Below, in pieces: positions 16,874 through 25,253 of a stretch of DNA of 64,000 nucleotides (within the stretch, counting starts at the first letter, position 1; each line of letters opens with the position of its first letter). The notes beneath the pieces are model-generated. The model was given only the letters and a program-made list of their open reading frames with translations. It ran no database searches and was not told the origin of the DNA. Source of the DNA: WRGA01 sp031553395. GTDB taxonomy: Bacteria > Bacteroidota > Bacteroidia > Bacteroidales > WRGA01. A program made the position numbers and the translations under genes. The stretch lies in the NCBI GenBank assembly GCA_031553395.1, contig JAVBLR010000024.1, positions 1 to 64,000 on the forward strand. The letters are read 5' to 3'.

Positions 16874-17041
16874 TTAACTGTTTCGGTATTCTTCCCGTTT
16901 CTTTTTCGGTAATTTCAGGATTACTTCATCTACTGAGTGCCAAATCAGTTCTTCAATCAGAGTGTCGGGGACATCACTTTCCAAAGTAACCAAATTCCAC
17001 AACAGGGTTTTAAAATCAGTAGGAGTTATTCCATCGTATTT
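16874..17041 (-). pseudogene. C-terminal fragment of an MmcQ/YjbR-like protein
   Basis: The minus strand from 17041 reads KYDGITPTDFKTLLWNLVTL, then SDVPDTLIEELIWHSVDEVI and KLPKKKREEYRNS before a stop at 16874-16876. The pattern W-N-(T/L)-V..L....PD.LI.ELI.HS.D.V...LPKK.RE matches the end of MmcQ/YjbR (CyaY-like) proteins. An in-frame stop lies immediately upstream (17042-17044) and no N-terminal half is visible. Confidence 0.6.
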
Positions 17042-17094
17042 TCACATAGCTCACCGACTTTAGAGTACTCTTTTAATACTTTGATTTAAAATAA

Positions 17095-17127
17095 AAGTCC
17101 CTAAATTTCATTGAAATTCAGGGACTT
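17095..17127 (-). terminator. terminator of tRNA-Lys
   Basis: AAGTCCCT-a-AATTT (17095-17108) pairs with AAATT-c-AGGGACTT (17114-17127); the one mismatch is a G-U pair in minus-strand RNA. It is followed on the minus strand by TTTTATTTTAAA, which fixes the orientation. Confidence 0.7.
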
Positions 17128-17151
17128 GCTTCATTTTTATCATTTTCTCTG

Positions 17152-17224
17152 TGATTTGCCTGGGGCTCGAACCCAGGACCCCATCCTTAAAAGGGATGTG
17201 CTCTACCTGCTGAGCTAGCAAATC
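17152..17224 (-). tRNA. tRNA-Lys (anticodon TTT)
   Basis: 73 nt on the minus strand. Acceptor stem GATTTGC/GCAAATC with discriminator A; D arm GCTC AGCAGGTA GAGC; anticodon arm CATCC CTTTTAA GGATG with TTT at positions 34-36; T arm CTGGG TTCGAGC CCCAG. No CCA is encoded. A hairpin terminator follows at 17095-17127. Confidence 0.95.
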
Positions 17225-17393
17225 AGTGCTTTTGGTTAGCGGGTGCAAAGATAGATGTTTTATTTAATAATCCAAACAATATGGTAATATTAAAACAATT
17301 TATTTTAATATTTGCACTTGTGTTAATTGTATTATTCTTAAAATAAGTTATTTATATAATGCAGTTTTTCTTAATAATTTTATGGGAAATATC

Positions 17394-17972
17394 CTAGAAA
17401 TTAGAATTTGACAATTCTGAAGCTGCAATTTCGAGTTGAGCATACCATTCTTCTCCAAACTTACGAATAAGAGGTTCACGAAGAAACTGATATATTTTCA
17501 CGTTTTTTTCTTTCCCAAATATGCGGGCAGATTTGCAAATACTCCATTGATGATAATTTACAGCCGTAAAGCCGGAGTATTTTTGTACGCGTATTGGATA
17601 AAGATGGCACGAAACGGGTTTGTAAAAATCAATCCGGTCTTCACGAAAAGCCTTTTCAATGGCACATTTACAGATGTTATTTCCGTCATAATAAGTAAAA
17701 ACACAATCTTTTCCGTTGACAATAGATGTAACCATTTCTCCATCAGTATCAACGTAAGCCACACCTTGCTTGCTGATAATATTACGCGCTTCATCAGAAA
17801 GATCATTCCATACTTCGGGAAGTATCTTTTTAAGAATAGTTACTTCTTCTTTTTCAAGTGGAGCACCCGAATCTCCTTCCACACAACATTCACCCAAACA
17901 AGCATCCAGATTGCATAAAAAGGACTCTTCAATAATGTCTAAACTAATTAATGTATCATCTATCTGCAACAT
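17394..17972 (-). CDS. DUF3109 family cysteine-rich protein
   Basis: 192 aa. The Cys pattern near the N-terminus (Cys20, Cys25, Cys29, Cys30 in FLCNLDACLGECCVEG) with later Cys residues (KDCVFTY, ICKCAIEKAF, VSCHLYPIR) resembles YkgJ-like proteins that bind a metal or iron-sulfur cluster. Function unknown; conserved across Bacteroidota. It follows gpmI on the same strand after a repeat-filled gap of 126 bp. Confidence 0.85.
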   Translation of the reverse strand: MLQIDDTLISLDIIEESFLCNLDACLGECCVEGDSGAPLEKEEVTILKKILPEVWNDLSDEARNIISKQGVAYVDTDGEMVTSIVNGKDCVFTYYDGNNICKCAIEKAFREDRIDFYKPVSCHLYPIRVQKYSGFTAVNYHQWSICKSARIFGKEKNVKIYQFLREPLIRKFGEEWYAQLEIAASELSNSNF

Positions 17973-17982
17973 GTCTTTGAAA

Positions 17983-18104
17983 TTAAGAACTAAGAACTAA
18001 GAACTAAGAATTAAGAGTTAAGAATTAAAAGCCGGAAGTTTAATCATAAAATAACCATTCTTCCAAACTCTTAATTCTTAATTCTTAATTTTTAATTCTT
18101 AATT
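17983..18104. repeat. low-complexity inverted repeat (TAAGAAC / TTAATTCTT type)
   Basis: Three tandem copies of AAGAACT plus AAGAATTAAGAGTTAAGAATTAA (left, 17983-18030) face CTCTTAATTCTTAATTC... (right, 18066-18104). The arms are complementary over about 25 bases across a 35-base loop. It fills the junction between gpmI and the DUF3109 gene and reaches the gpmI stop. It could act as an mRNA hairpin or intercistronic terminator. Confidence 0.6.
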
Positions 18105-19622
18105 AATGAGGTTGTGTCCGCTCATGTCTTTGGGTTGAGCAATGCCAAGTATATGACAAATAGACGGAGCAACATCGGCCAAAATTCCGTTTTCTACTTT
18201 CACATCTTTATTATCCGAAATATAAACAAATGGAACCGGATTCAGCGAATGTGCTGTATTAGGTGATCCATCCGAATTTACTGCGTTGTCGGCATTTCCA
18301 TGATCGGCAATGATGATGGTTTCATAGCCATTCTTTTTCGCGGCTTCAATCACTTCGCTTATACAATTGTCGACAGCTGTAACTGCTTTTTCGATTGCCG
18401 GGTAAATGCCCGTATGTCCCACCATATCTCCATTAGCAAAATTAACACAGATAAAATCAATTTCTTGCTTGTTGATTTCAGCCACCAATGCATCTTTTAC
18501 ACCATAAGCACTCATTTCAGGTTGCAAATCATACGTTGCAACTTTAGGAGAAGGAATCAGTATGCGTTTCTCACCATCAAATTCCTGTTCACGGCCTCCT
18601 GAGAAGAAAAACGTAACATGTGCATATTTTTCCGTTTCGGCAATACGTAATTGGCTAAGTCCGGCTTTAGCAACGATTTCGCCCAAGGTATCCTGTACAT
18701 TATCCTTATCGAAGAGAATATGCAATCCGTTGAATTTTGCATCATATGGAGTCATTGTGCAGTAATACAACGGAATCGTTTTTATGCCTTGTTCCGGCAT
18801 GTCTTGTTGTGTTAGCACAATCGTTAATTCCTTTGCCCTATCATTACGATAATTGAAGAAAATAACCACATCACCTTCCTGAATAGTTGCTACAGGTTTT
18901 CCGTTTTCATCTACGTGAACGATTGGCTTGATAAATTCATCGGTAATTCCGTTGTCATACGATTTTTGTATAGCTGTAACCATATCTGTAGCAGCATCAC
19001 CTTTGCCGGTTACTAATAAATCGTACGCTTCTTTTACGCGTTCCCAACGTTTGTCGCGATCCATAGCATAATAACGGCCAATGATAGATGCTATTTTTCC
19101 TGTCGAGGCTTTTAAATGAGCTTCCAGTTGTTCGATAAAACCTTTTCCGCTTTTTGGATCGGTATCTCGTCCGTCCATAAAGCAATGAACGAATGTTTTA
19201 TCCACACCATATTCTTTAGAAATATCACACAATTTGAAAAGATGTTCCAAAGAACTGTGAACGCCTCCATCAGAAACAAGTCCCAATAAATGGATTTGTT
19301 TGTTATTTTCTTTTGCGTAAGAATAAGCTTTTTGGATTTCCGGATTTTGAAGAATTAAATTATCCCGACAAGCAATATTTATTTTTACTAAATCTTGATA
19401 AACAATCCGTCCCGCGCCAATATTCAAATGCCCGACTTCAGAATTTCCCATTTGTCCATCGGGTAATCCTACGTTTTCACCCGAAGCCTGAAGTTGAGAC
19501 ATTGGATAATTTTTGCATAAATAATCCCAATAAGGCGTAGGAGTGCTGGCGATAACGTCGTTTTTCTTACCGCTACCGATTCCCCAACCATCTAAAATCA
19601 CAAGCATTGCTCTCTTTTTCAT
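18099..19622 (-). CDS. gpmI: 2,3-bisphosphoglycerate-independent phosphoglycerate mutase
   Basis: 507 aa, normal length. Interconverts 3- and 2-phosphoglycerate in glycolysis, cytoplasmic, Mn-dependent. Alkaline-phosphatase superfamily signature is clear: first metal Asp11 in LVILDGWGIG, catalytic Ser61 in MGNSEVGHLNIGAG, HCFMDGRDTDPKSG, NYRNDRAKEL, and the metal sites FANGDMVGHTG and ADHGNADN. A 24-codon upstream ORF ends 16 nt before its start, and the leader can pair with the start codon region (see 19616-19660). A tRNA-Leu terminator separates it from the gene upstream. Confidence 0.97.
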   Translation of the reverse strand: MKKRAMLVILDGWGIGSGKKNDVIASTPTPYWDYLCKNYPMSQLQASGENVGLPDGQMGNSEVGHLNIGAGRIVYQDLVKINIACRDNLILQNPEIQKAYSYAKENNKQIHLLGLVSDGGVHSSLEHLFKLCDISKEYGVDKTFVHCFMDGRDTDPKSGKGFIEQLEAHLKASTGKIASIIGRYYAMDRDKRWERVKEAYDLLVTGKGDAATDMVTAIQKSYDNGITDEFIKPIVHVDENGKPVATIQEGDVVIFFNYRNDRAKELTIVLTQQDMPEQGIKTIPLYYCTMTPYDAKFNGLHILFDKDNVQDTLGEIVAKAGLSQLRIAETEKYAHVTFFFSGGREQEFDGEKRILIPSPKVATYDLQPEMSAYGVKDALVAEINKQEIDFICVNFANGDMVGHTGIYPAIEKAVTAVDNCISEVIEAAKKNGYETIIIADHGNADNAVNSDGSPNTAHSLNPVPFVYISDNKDVKVENGILADVAPSICHILGIAQPKDMSGHNLIN

Positions 19623-19660
19623 ACGTTCTTTTTTATTTTTACATTTTGGTCGTATGGAAA
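19616..19660 (-). promoter_or_regulatory. predicted start-codon-sequestering hairpin before gpmI
   Basis: On the minus strand CATACG (19656-19651) inside the upstream ORF is the exact complement of CGTATG (19625-19620), which contains the gpmI start codon. Three further T-A pairs extend it past one mismatch. The same pairing occurs before the GH2 gene. Inference from sequence only. Confidence 0.45.
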
Positions 19661-19713
19661 CTCGCGTAAAATATCATTGCCTTTGTTGAAAGCTTTTTCA
19701 TGCTCGTTTTCAT
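19639..19713 (-). CDS. 24-aa upstream ORF (leader peptide) of gpmI
   Basis: ATG at 19713, stop at 19641-19639. The peptide begins MKTSMKKLSTKAM, continues IFYASFHTT and ends with two more residues. It shares 17 of 24 residues, frame, length and distance to the main gene with the ORF at 54172. The nucleotide sequence over codons 15-21 is identical in both. Its stop is 16 nt before the gpmI ATG, the arrangement seen in translational attenuators. I do not recognise a named family. Confidence 0.6.
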   Translation of the reverse strand: MKTSMKKLSTKAMIFYASFHTTKM

Positions 19714-19750
19714 ATCTTTTTTATATTTTGTAAACGGATATAAATAAAAA

Positions 19751-19787
19751 AAGCGACAATTCAGAAGCTAATTCTGAATTGTCGCTT
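19751..19787 (-). terminator. terminator of tRNA-Leu
   Basis: A 16-bp perfect stem (AAGCGACAATTCAGAA with its complement, 19751-19787) and a 5-base loop. On the minus strand it is followed by a run of T (19746-19752 complement). It lies just past the 3' end of tRNA-Leu. Confidence 0.85.
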
Positions 19788-19791
19788 CGAG

Positions 19792-19873
19792 TGCGGATGA
19801 AGGGACTCGAACCCCCACGCCTCTCGGCACCAGATCCTAAGTCTGGCGCGGCTGCCAATTACGCCACATCCGC
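19792..19873 (-). tRNA. tRNA-Leu (anticodon TAG)
   Basis: 82 nt on the minus strand with a long variable arm (class II). Acceptor GCGGATG/CATCCGC with discriminator A; anticodon arm CCAGA CTTAGGA TCTGG with TAG at 34-36; T arm with GGTTCGAGTCC. No CCA is encoded. Confidence 0.95.
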
Positions 19874-19974
19874 TGATTTTATTTTTTGCGCTGCAAAGGT
19901 AATTTTATTTTTTGAGGTATGCAAGAGATGGGTGAAAATAATGATTTGAAAAATATAAAACTTATGTATGAAAA

Positions 19975-20018
19975 AAACTCCCTTATTGTAAATATTAAAT
20001 TTCTCAATAAGGGAGTTT
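19975..20018 (-). terminator. terminator of the susC-susD operon
   Basis: AAACTCCCTTATTG (19975-19988) pairs perfectly with CAATAAGGGAGTTT (20005-20018). The minus strand continues into a T run. It lies 23 bp past the SusD stop. Confidence 0.8.
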
Positions 20019-20040
20019 AAAGTTGTTAATGTGAGAAAGA

Positions 20041-21546
20041 TTATGGTTGTGCCCACCAAACAGGAACATTCAATTCTATATATATTGCATTAGGATTTGC
20101 AACTCTTTCATTTTGAGGAATTGGTAATCTTTGAGGAATATAATCTCTGATAGCCCCAGCGGCTTCTGGACGAGGATTCAATGTCGGTATTCCTATACGT
20201 CGGAAATCATTGTATGCTTCAATTTGACCGAACATCGCTTTCCATTTTTCAGTCATAATATCAGATATCGAAGCCGAAGTATAGGTTGCTATGGAAGAAC
20301 CATTATTAGCTCCTTTGGTTACATAATTTACAGATGCTTTAATTCCGTCATTTAAAGCATCTGTAGCATTTTGTCCTAATCGATTTTGAGCTTCAGCCTT
20401 TAAAAAATATGCTTCAATTGTTGTTACAATTGGACTATTTGAATTTGACCTAAAATATCCGTTTACATCTGAAGCCATAACCAAGATTTTAATTGTATTA
20501 CCATCCTCATCCTCTTCTTCGTCATAAATATATTCACCAGCTTTAAGTATATTTACTATTGAAGCAGAAGAGTTTACGACTCTTTCATTTATATCTGCAC
20601 CAATAATTGTACTCTCTTCATTTTTCGCAAAGAAATATGGCAATCGAGGGTCATTATTAGTTTTTAACATATCTACAAATACTTTATTAGCAACCATAGT
20701 TCCTCCTCGTTGATTTTGATACGCTGCCCATTGATTAGGATTAGATGCACTATATTGTGATTCCATATTTTGGTAAACACTAATATCCTTTATTGTAGTA
20801 GTAGGGATAATTCCTTCCGGATCTTTAATTGTAATTGAGATGTTTGACAAATACTCTAACACTTTGTTTGCAGAACCTTGAGGATCTTTCAAACTTAATC
20901 TATTTGCATATCTGGCCTTTAAAATCCAAGCAGTATTTATCCATTGCTCAATATCTCCTCCATAAATCAAATCATCTGTTCCGATGAGTTGAACATTCTC
21001 ACCTTCAGATGTAAGATCTGTTATCGCTTGATCAAGCAGTGATTGAATAGAATCTAGAACATCTTTTTGTGCATCAAACAGAGCAGTTTCATTCCCTTTT
21101 ACAGCACCAAAAGCATCCGAATAAGGTACATCTCCCCACAAATCAGTGGCAACACCTAAGTTTATTGCCATTAATACTTTAGCAACGCCGGCATAATGAG
21201 GACGATCTATGGAATATTCTTCTATCAATAACTTTGCATTATACATTGTTCCGGAATACAATGCTCCCCAATGGTTATTGTAATCACCTCCTAAAATATC
21301 ATAATTCTGCAGGTCTGTATACTGAGCACCGCATCCGGCCATTTGTTCACATAAAATAGAAGTTACCCGAGCTAAGTCTCCTGTTAGATTCATAAATGTA
21401 TTGGCTTCTAAAGCAGTCAATACAGTTGGAGCTGTTCCTTTCTCTGGAGTAGACGGGTCTATGTACAAATCATCACTTGTATTACAAGATGTATTAAAAT
21501 AAGATAATACAAAACAAGCTACTATATATAAAATACTTTTTTTCAT
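20041..21546 (-). CDS. SusD/RagB-like surface lipoprotein (SusD_2 type)
   Basis: 501 aa. Lipobox YFNTSC with Cys21, then acidic NTSDDLYID. The central region (ALEANTFMNLTGDLARVTSI, NNHWGALYSGTMYNAKLLIEE, INLGVATDLWGDVPYSDAF) is the helical TPR fold of SusD-like proteins, and the C-terminus (IEAYNDFRRIGIPTLNP, RLPIPQNERVANPNA) is characteristic. It would act as the lid and nutrient-binding partner of the SusC transporter encoded 20 bp upstream. No glycosidase is adjacent, so the substrate may be peptide or another oligomer rather than a glycan (inference). Confidence 0.93.
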   Translation of the reverse strand: MKKSILYIVACFVLSYFNTSCNTSDDLYIDPSTPEKGTAPTVLTALEANTFMNLTGDLARVTSILCEQMAGCGAQYTDLQNYDILGGDYNNHWGALYSGTMYNAKLLIEEYSIDRPHYAGVAKVLMAINLGVATDLWGDVPYSDAFGAVKGNETALFDAQKDVLDSIQSLLDQAITDLTSEGENVQLIGTDDLIYGGDIEQWINTAWILKARYANRLSLKDPQGSANKVLEYLSNISITIKDPEGIIPTTTIKDISVYQNMESQYSASNPNQWAAYQNQRGGTMVANKVFVDMLKTNNDPRLPYFFAKNEESTIIGADINERVVNSSASIVNILKAGEYIYDEEEDEDGNTIKILVMASDVNGYFRSNSNSPIVTTIEAYFLKAEAQNRLGQNATDALNDGIKASVNYVTKGANNGSSIATYTSASISDIMTEKWKAMFGQIEAYNDFRRIGIPTLNPRPEAAGAIRDYIPQRLPIPQNERVANPNAIYIELNVPVWWAQP

Positions 21547-21566
21547 AATTATACAACAATTATTTT

Positions 21567-24500
21567 TTACAGCCCAAGCCTGATATTAAACAATACAGAT
21601 TTAGTCCCCGGATTATTGAAGTAATCGTATCCGGATAAATTTTGAGAAGCACCGGTTAAGCTTGTTTCCGGATCCACACCTTTATAATCAGTAAACAATA
21701 ACATATTCTTTAATGCTGCTCCAATCTCCAAGTATTGAACTACCGCAGATGGATTTTTTCTAGCAAAATTAAACTTATATGAAAAATTAACCGATCTTAA
21801 TCTTATCCAAGAACCATCTTGAATATCGTTCTCACTACCTGATTTTCCCAAATAATTACTGCCATAATAGGTGTATGCGTCAATTTCTGTAGTATTAGCT
21901 TGTCCAGCGTCTATACCACTAGCATATACACCTGGAATTACATACATTCTTTCTCTATTTCCCGATTCTGCAGACTTACCTCTATTGTTTAATGAAGACC
22001 AAGTACCATTCCAAATATCTCCTCCCTTTCGAATATCAAATAAGAAAGAAAATGAAAAATCTTTATAAGTAAATCCATTATTTATATTCATTAACCAGTT
22101 TGGCAAGGGGTTTCCAATTTTTTGTTCTTCCGGTTCTGCCATGGGTAATCCATTATTGGGATTAATTAGCAAATTGCCATTATCATCTCTCTGAAATTTA
22201 GTTCCGAAAAGGACTCCAAAAGGTTGGCCTACAATAGCATAAGATTGAGGTGTTACAAATCCTGAACCAACTGTAATTTTGTCAACATTTGGAGCTAATT
22301 TTAAAACCTCATTGTTGTTTTTAGACCAATTAACAGCCATATTCCAAGTAAAATTGGATTTTTTAATAATATCTCCATTAATACCCAATTCAATACCTGT
22401 ATTTCTTACTTCTCCAATATTCACATACTTATATTGAAATCCACTGGAAGGTGCAATAGGTTGATGTATTAATAAATCTTTCGATGTTTGATTATAATAT
22501 GTTGCATCAATGTTCAAACGTCCTTTAAAGAATATTAGCTCTAACCCGATTTCTTTTCCAATATTTCTTTCCGGCTTTAAATCTCCATTTTTTAATTCAT
22601 TAGAGATAGCATATCCAGGTTGATTATCATAAGGGAAACTCAATCCATTTGTATATCCGTCTGCTACGAAGGGTACTTCAAAATAAGTTCTATCGGTGTA
22701 GGTTAGAGGAGAAATACCTACATTCGCATAAGCTAATCTTATTTTTCCGTAGCTCAAAATAAAATCATCAGGTAATAAATGACTAAAAATATAAGAAACG
22801 TCTGCTTTGGGATAAAAGAATCCATTTGCACCCTTACCAAACGTAGAAGACCATTCTCCTCTTCCGGTCAAGGTTAAAAATACAATACTTTTATAGTCAA
22901 AAGACGCATCAGCAAAAATGGCTTTGTTTTCCTGATATTCATCATCATCGCTAGCATACAACTCGCTCATTCCAGAAAATCCGTAAAACCCAGGAATTGC
23001 CATTATTCTTCCACGTTGAAATGACTTTAATCGTTGTGTATAGTTGTAATTGGCGCCCAAAAGTCCGTTTAAGGTAAATTCGTTTTCTTCACCAAATGAT
23101 TTCTTAAATTTCAGTAATAAATCTGCATATAAATTACGAAATGATAAGCCAGTTTTATTTACTTGCCCTGTTCCGTCTCCGTAATCGTTTCCATTGGAAG
23201 AATATGCATAGATTTGCTTTCCGTTGGTTTGATAAGAATCAACTCCGACTTTCAGAGAAAAACCAAACATTTCATTGATTGTAGCATCAGCATATAAATT
23301 TCCCAATATGCGGTCATTTTCTTCTGTATAAGGATTCATCTTGGATGAAAAGAATGGATTATCATAATATGCGTAATATGTAATCTGCTCATCTGTTTTT
23401 GGATCAATATAGTCTCTTGCATCGAAATCAGAAGGCATTCGCAATAGAGATAACATCACACCTGATAAATTTGAGCCATTCTGAGCCATTTTACTTTTTG
23501 TTGCAGTATAGTTAACAGTTCCTCCAACCGTAAGCCATTTCGATAATTTTGTGTCTCCTGTCAATCTAGCTGAATATTTTTCCAATTCAGTTTCGGGTAT
23601 AATACCCGTCATATTTGTTGCATTAATTGAAGCACGGAAAGATGTATCATTATTGCCCCCTGATATTGATAAATTATTAACGAATGTTAACCCTGTTTCG
23701 AAAAAGTTATCCACATTATCGTAAATGGGTTTTCCCGAAGCATACAAATCAGGCCCCCAACTACTTGCTGTAGAAGATTTATATACTCCACCTTCTCCTT
23801 GTCCATAACGAGATTGCAGATCAGGTAATTTACTTACATTCTGGATTTCTAATGAAGAACTATATGTTATTCCTAATCCTTTTTTTGCTCCACCTCTTTT
23901 GGTGGTATAAATAATGGCTCCATTACCAGCAGCCTGTCCATAAATAGCTGCAGCAGCAGGGCCTTTCAATATTGAAACAGACTCAATATCTTCTGGGTTA
24001 AGGTCTATTGCTCTATTTGATAATTGCACTCCTGCCAATGTTCCATTGTATGGATCATCTCCGGCCTGAACAGTATTTACTTTATTATCAATAGGCACAC
24101 CATCTACAACGATAAGAGGTTGATTGTCTCCTGTAAAGGAAGCAGGTCCACGAAGAATAATTTTGGATGATGCTCCCGGTGTTCCACTAGAAGCTGTAAC
24201 TTGTACCCCTGTTGCTTTGGCAGCCAAACTTTCAATAATGTTTGTTTCTCCTGATTTTACAACATCTTCAGCTTTTACTTTAGATACTGAATACCCCAAT
24301 CCTTTTTGTGATTTTTTGATACCTAAACCTGTTACCACAACTTCATCCAAGCTTTTTGACGAACTTTGTAATATCACATTTAAACTACTTCCGGCAGCAA
24401 CTTCTTTAGTTATCATTCCAATATATGAAATAACCAAAGTATTACTACCTGCAGGAACATTTACACTAAAATGTCCATTCACGTCTGTTACAGTACCAGC

Positions 24501-24641
24501 TGAAGAGCCCTTTACAAGCACCGAAGCACCGATAATTGGTTCTCCGCCTCCATCCACAACTGTTCCACTAGTATTGGATTGAGCATTTGCCCAAGCTATA
24601 CTCAGTAAAAAACATGTTAATAGAGTTAAAAATTTTTTCAT
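21567..24641 (-). CDS. SusC/RagA-like TonB-dependent outer-membrane transporter
   Basis: 1024 aa from MKKFLTLLTCF at 24641, chosen over the longer frame from 24725 because it begins the signal peptide (ending AWANAQ). Carboxypeptidase-D-like regulatory domain at residues 20-100 (GEPIIGASVLVKGSSAGTVTDVNGHF), SusC TonB-box/linker motif SLDEVVVTGLGIKK, plug domain (LRGPASFTGDNQPLIVVDGVPI; PEDIESVSILKGPAAAAIYG) and a 22-strand barrel ending in SVLFNIRLGL. Partner of the SusD-like protein. A run of RGP and KGP motifs shows the family plainly. Confidence 0.95.
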   Translation of the reverse strand: MKKFLTLLTCFLLSIAWANAQSNTSGTVVDGGGEPIIGASVLVKGSSAGTVTDVNGHFSVNVPAGSNTLVISYIGMITKEVAAGSSLNVILQSSSKSLDEVVVTGLGIKKSQKGLGYSVSKVKAEDVVKSGETNIIESLAAKATGVQVTASSGTPGASSKIILRGPASFTGDNQPLIVVDGVPIDNKVNTVQAGDDPYNGTLAGVQLSNRAIDLNPEDIESVSILKGPAAAAIYGQAAGNGAIIYTTKRGGAKKGLGITYSSSLEIQNVSKLPDLQSRYGQGEGGVYKSSTASSWGPDLYASGKPIYDNVDNFFETGLTFVNNLSISGGNNDTSFRASINATNMTGIIPETELEKYSARLTGDTKLSKWLTVGGTVNYTATKSKMAQNGSNLSGVMLSLLRMPSDFDARDYIDPKTDEQITYYAYYDNPFFSSKMNPYTEENDRILGNLYADATINEMFGFSLKVGVDSYQTNGKQIYAYSSNGNDYGDGTGQVNKTGLSFRNLYADLLLKFKKSFGEENEFTLNGLLGANYNYTQRLKSFQRGRIMAIPGFYGFSGMSELYASDDDEYQENKAIFADASFDYKSIVFLTLTGRGEWSSTFGKGANGFFYPKADVSYIFSHLLPDDFILSYGKIRLAYANVGISPLTYTDRTYFEVPFVADGYTNGLSFPYDNQPGYAISNELKNGDLKPERNIGKEIGLELIFFKGRLNIDATYYNQTSKDLLIHQPIAPSSGFQYKYVNIGEVRNTGIELGINGDIIKKSNFTWNMAVNWSKNNNEVLKLAPNVDKITVGSGFVTPQSYAIVGQPFGVLFGTKFQRDDNGNLLINPNNGLPMAEPEEQKIGNPLPNWLMNINNGFTYKDFSFSFLFDIRKGGDIWNGTWSSLNNRGKSAESGNRERMYVIPGVYASGIDAGQANTTEIDAYTYYGSNYLGKSGSENDIQDGSWIRLRSVNFSYKFNFARKNPSAVVQYLEIGAALKNMLLFTDYKGVDPETSLTGASQNLSGYDYFNNPGTKSVLFNIRLGL

Positions 24642-24695
24642 AAATTTAATAAAAAAATTAACTAATAAATTATTATTCACAATATATATATTATA

Positions 24696-24703
24696 CAAAA
24701 GTA
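24696..24703 (-). promoter_or_regulatory. candidate -7 box of the susC-susD operon
   Basis: The minus strand reads TACTTTTG, 55 bp upstream of the SusC start at 24641. If used, the longer frame starting at 24725 would not be translated. The remaining AT-rich gap to 25253 shows no gene. Confidence 0.5.
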
Positions 24704-25011
24704 ATAATAATTTGAAAAATAGCATTATAACTCATTTGCTTTTCTATTGGATACTTTTATTTGTAAGTAGTTTTAACTTTTTCTTTTCTTCTCTTTTTAT
24801 ATAAAATAATGATTTTTTAATATTCAATATCTTTATAGTTAAATAGTTGTAAATTTTTCATTGTTATATGTAACATTGAGGAGAATATTTTTTTTTAAAT
24901 GTTCAAAGGAATATATGTTTTTGCTAATTACGAAGTTAATAACAAAAATCATTTTAATTATTTTCCTTTTTTATTGAAATAATATACTTAAGTATTAGTC
25001 AAAATGAATTT

Positions 25012-25146
25012 TACCTTTGCTATTTTTTTTACAATATTCGGATAATTAGGTTTTTAAATTTTACTTCAAAACTTTAAAACAGAACTATTTTTTTCAAGTT
25101 TTTACAACTATCCCGGAGCAAAATATATCAACAATGCTTACCTTTG
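25012..25146 (+). promoter_or_regulatory. two candidate -7 boxes upstream of the porP-N operon
   Basis: TACCTTTG occurs at 25012-25019 and again at 25139-25146, the second about 107 bp before the porP start. The 528-bp divergent gap between susC and porP is very AT rich and otherwise shows no ORF or hairpin I can support. Confidence 0.5.
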
Positions 25147-25253
25147 CACTTTTTAATCAAAAAAATGATGCCTTTTTTACAATTTATTTTCATATTTCCG
25201 TTATAGTAAAGTGTTATTGACTAATCATATAAATGTTTGAGCTATATTTTTGA

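Noticed and set aside
17983..18104. Tandem AAGAACT copies as a CRISPR array
   Set aside because: Units are 7 bases with no spacers, no leader and no cas genes; it is a low-complexity inverted repeat.
20041..24641. Complete polysaccharide utilisation locus
   Set aside because: The SusC/SusD pair has no neighbouring CAZyme or sensor; tRNA genes and the T9SS operon flank it.
21567..24725. Extended SusC start at 24725
   Set aside because: Adds 28 hydrophobic residues before a normal signal peptide, and the best promoter box (24696-24703) lies inside the extension.
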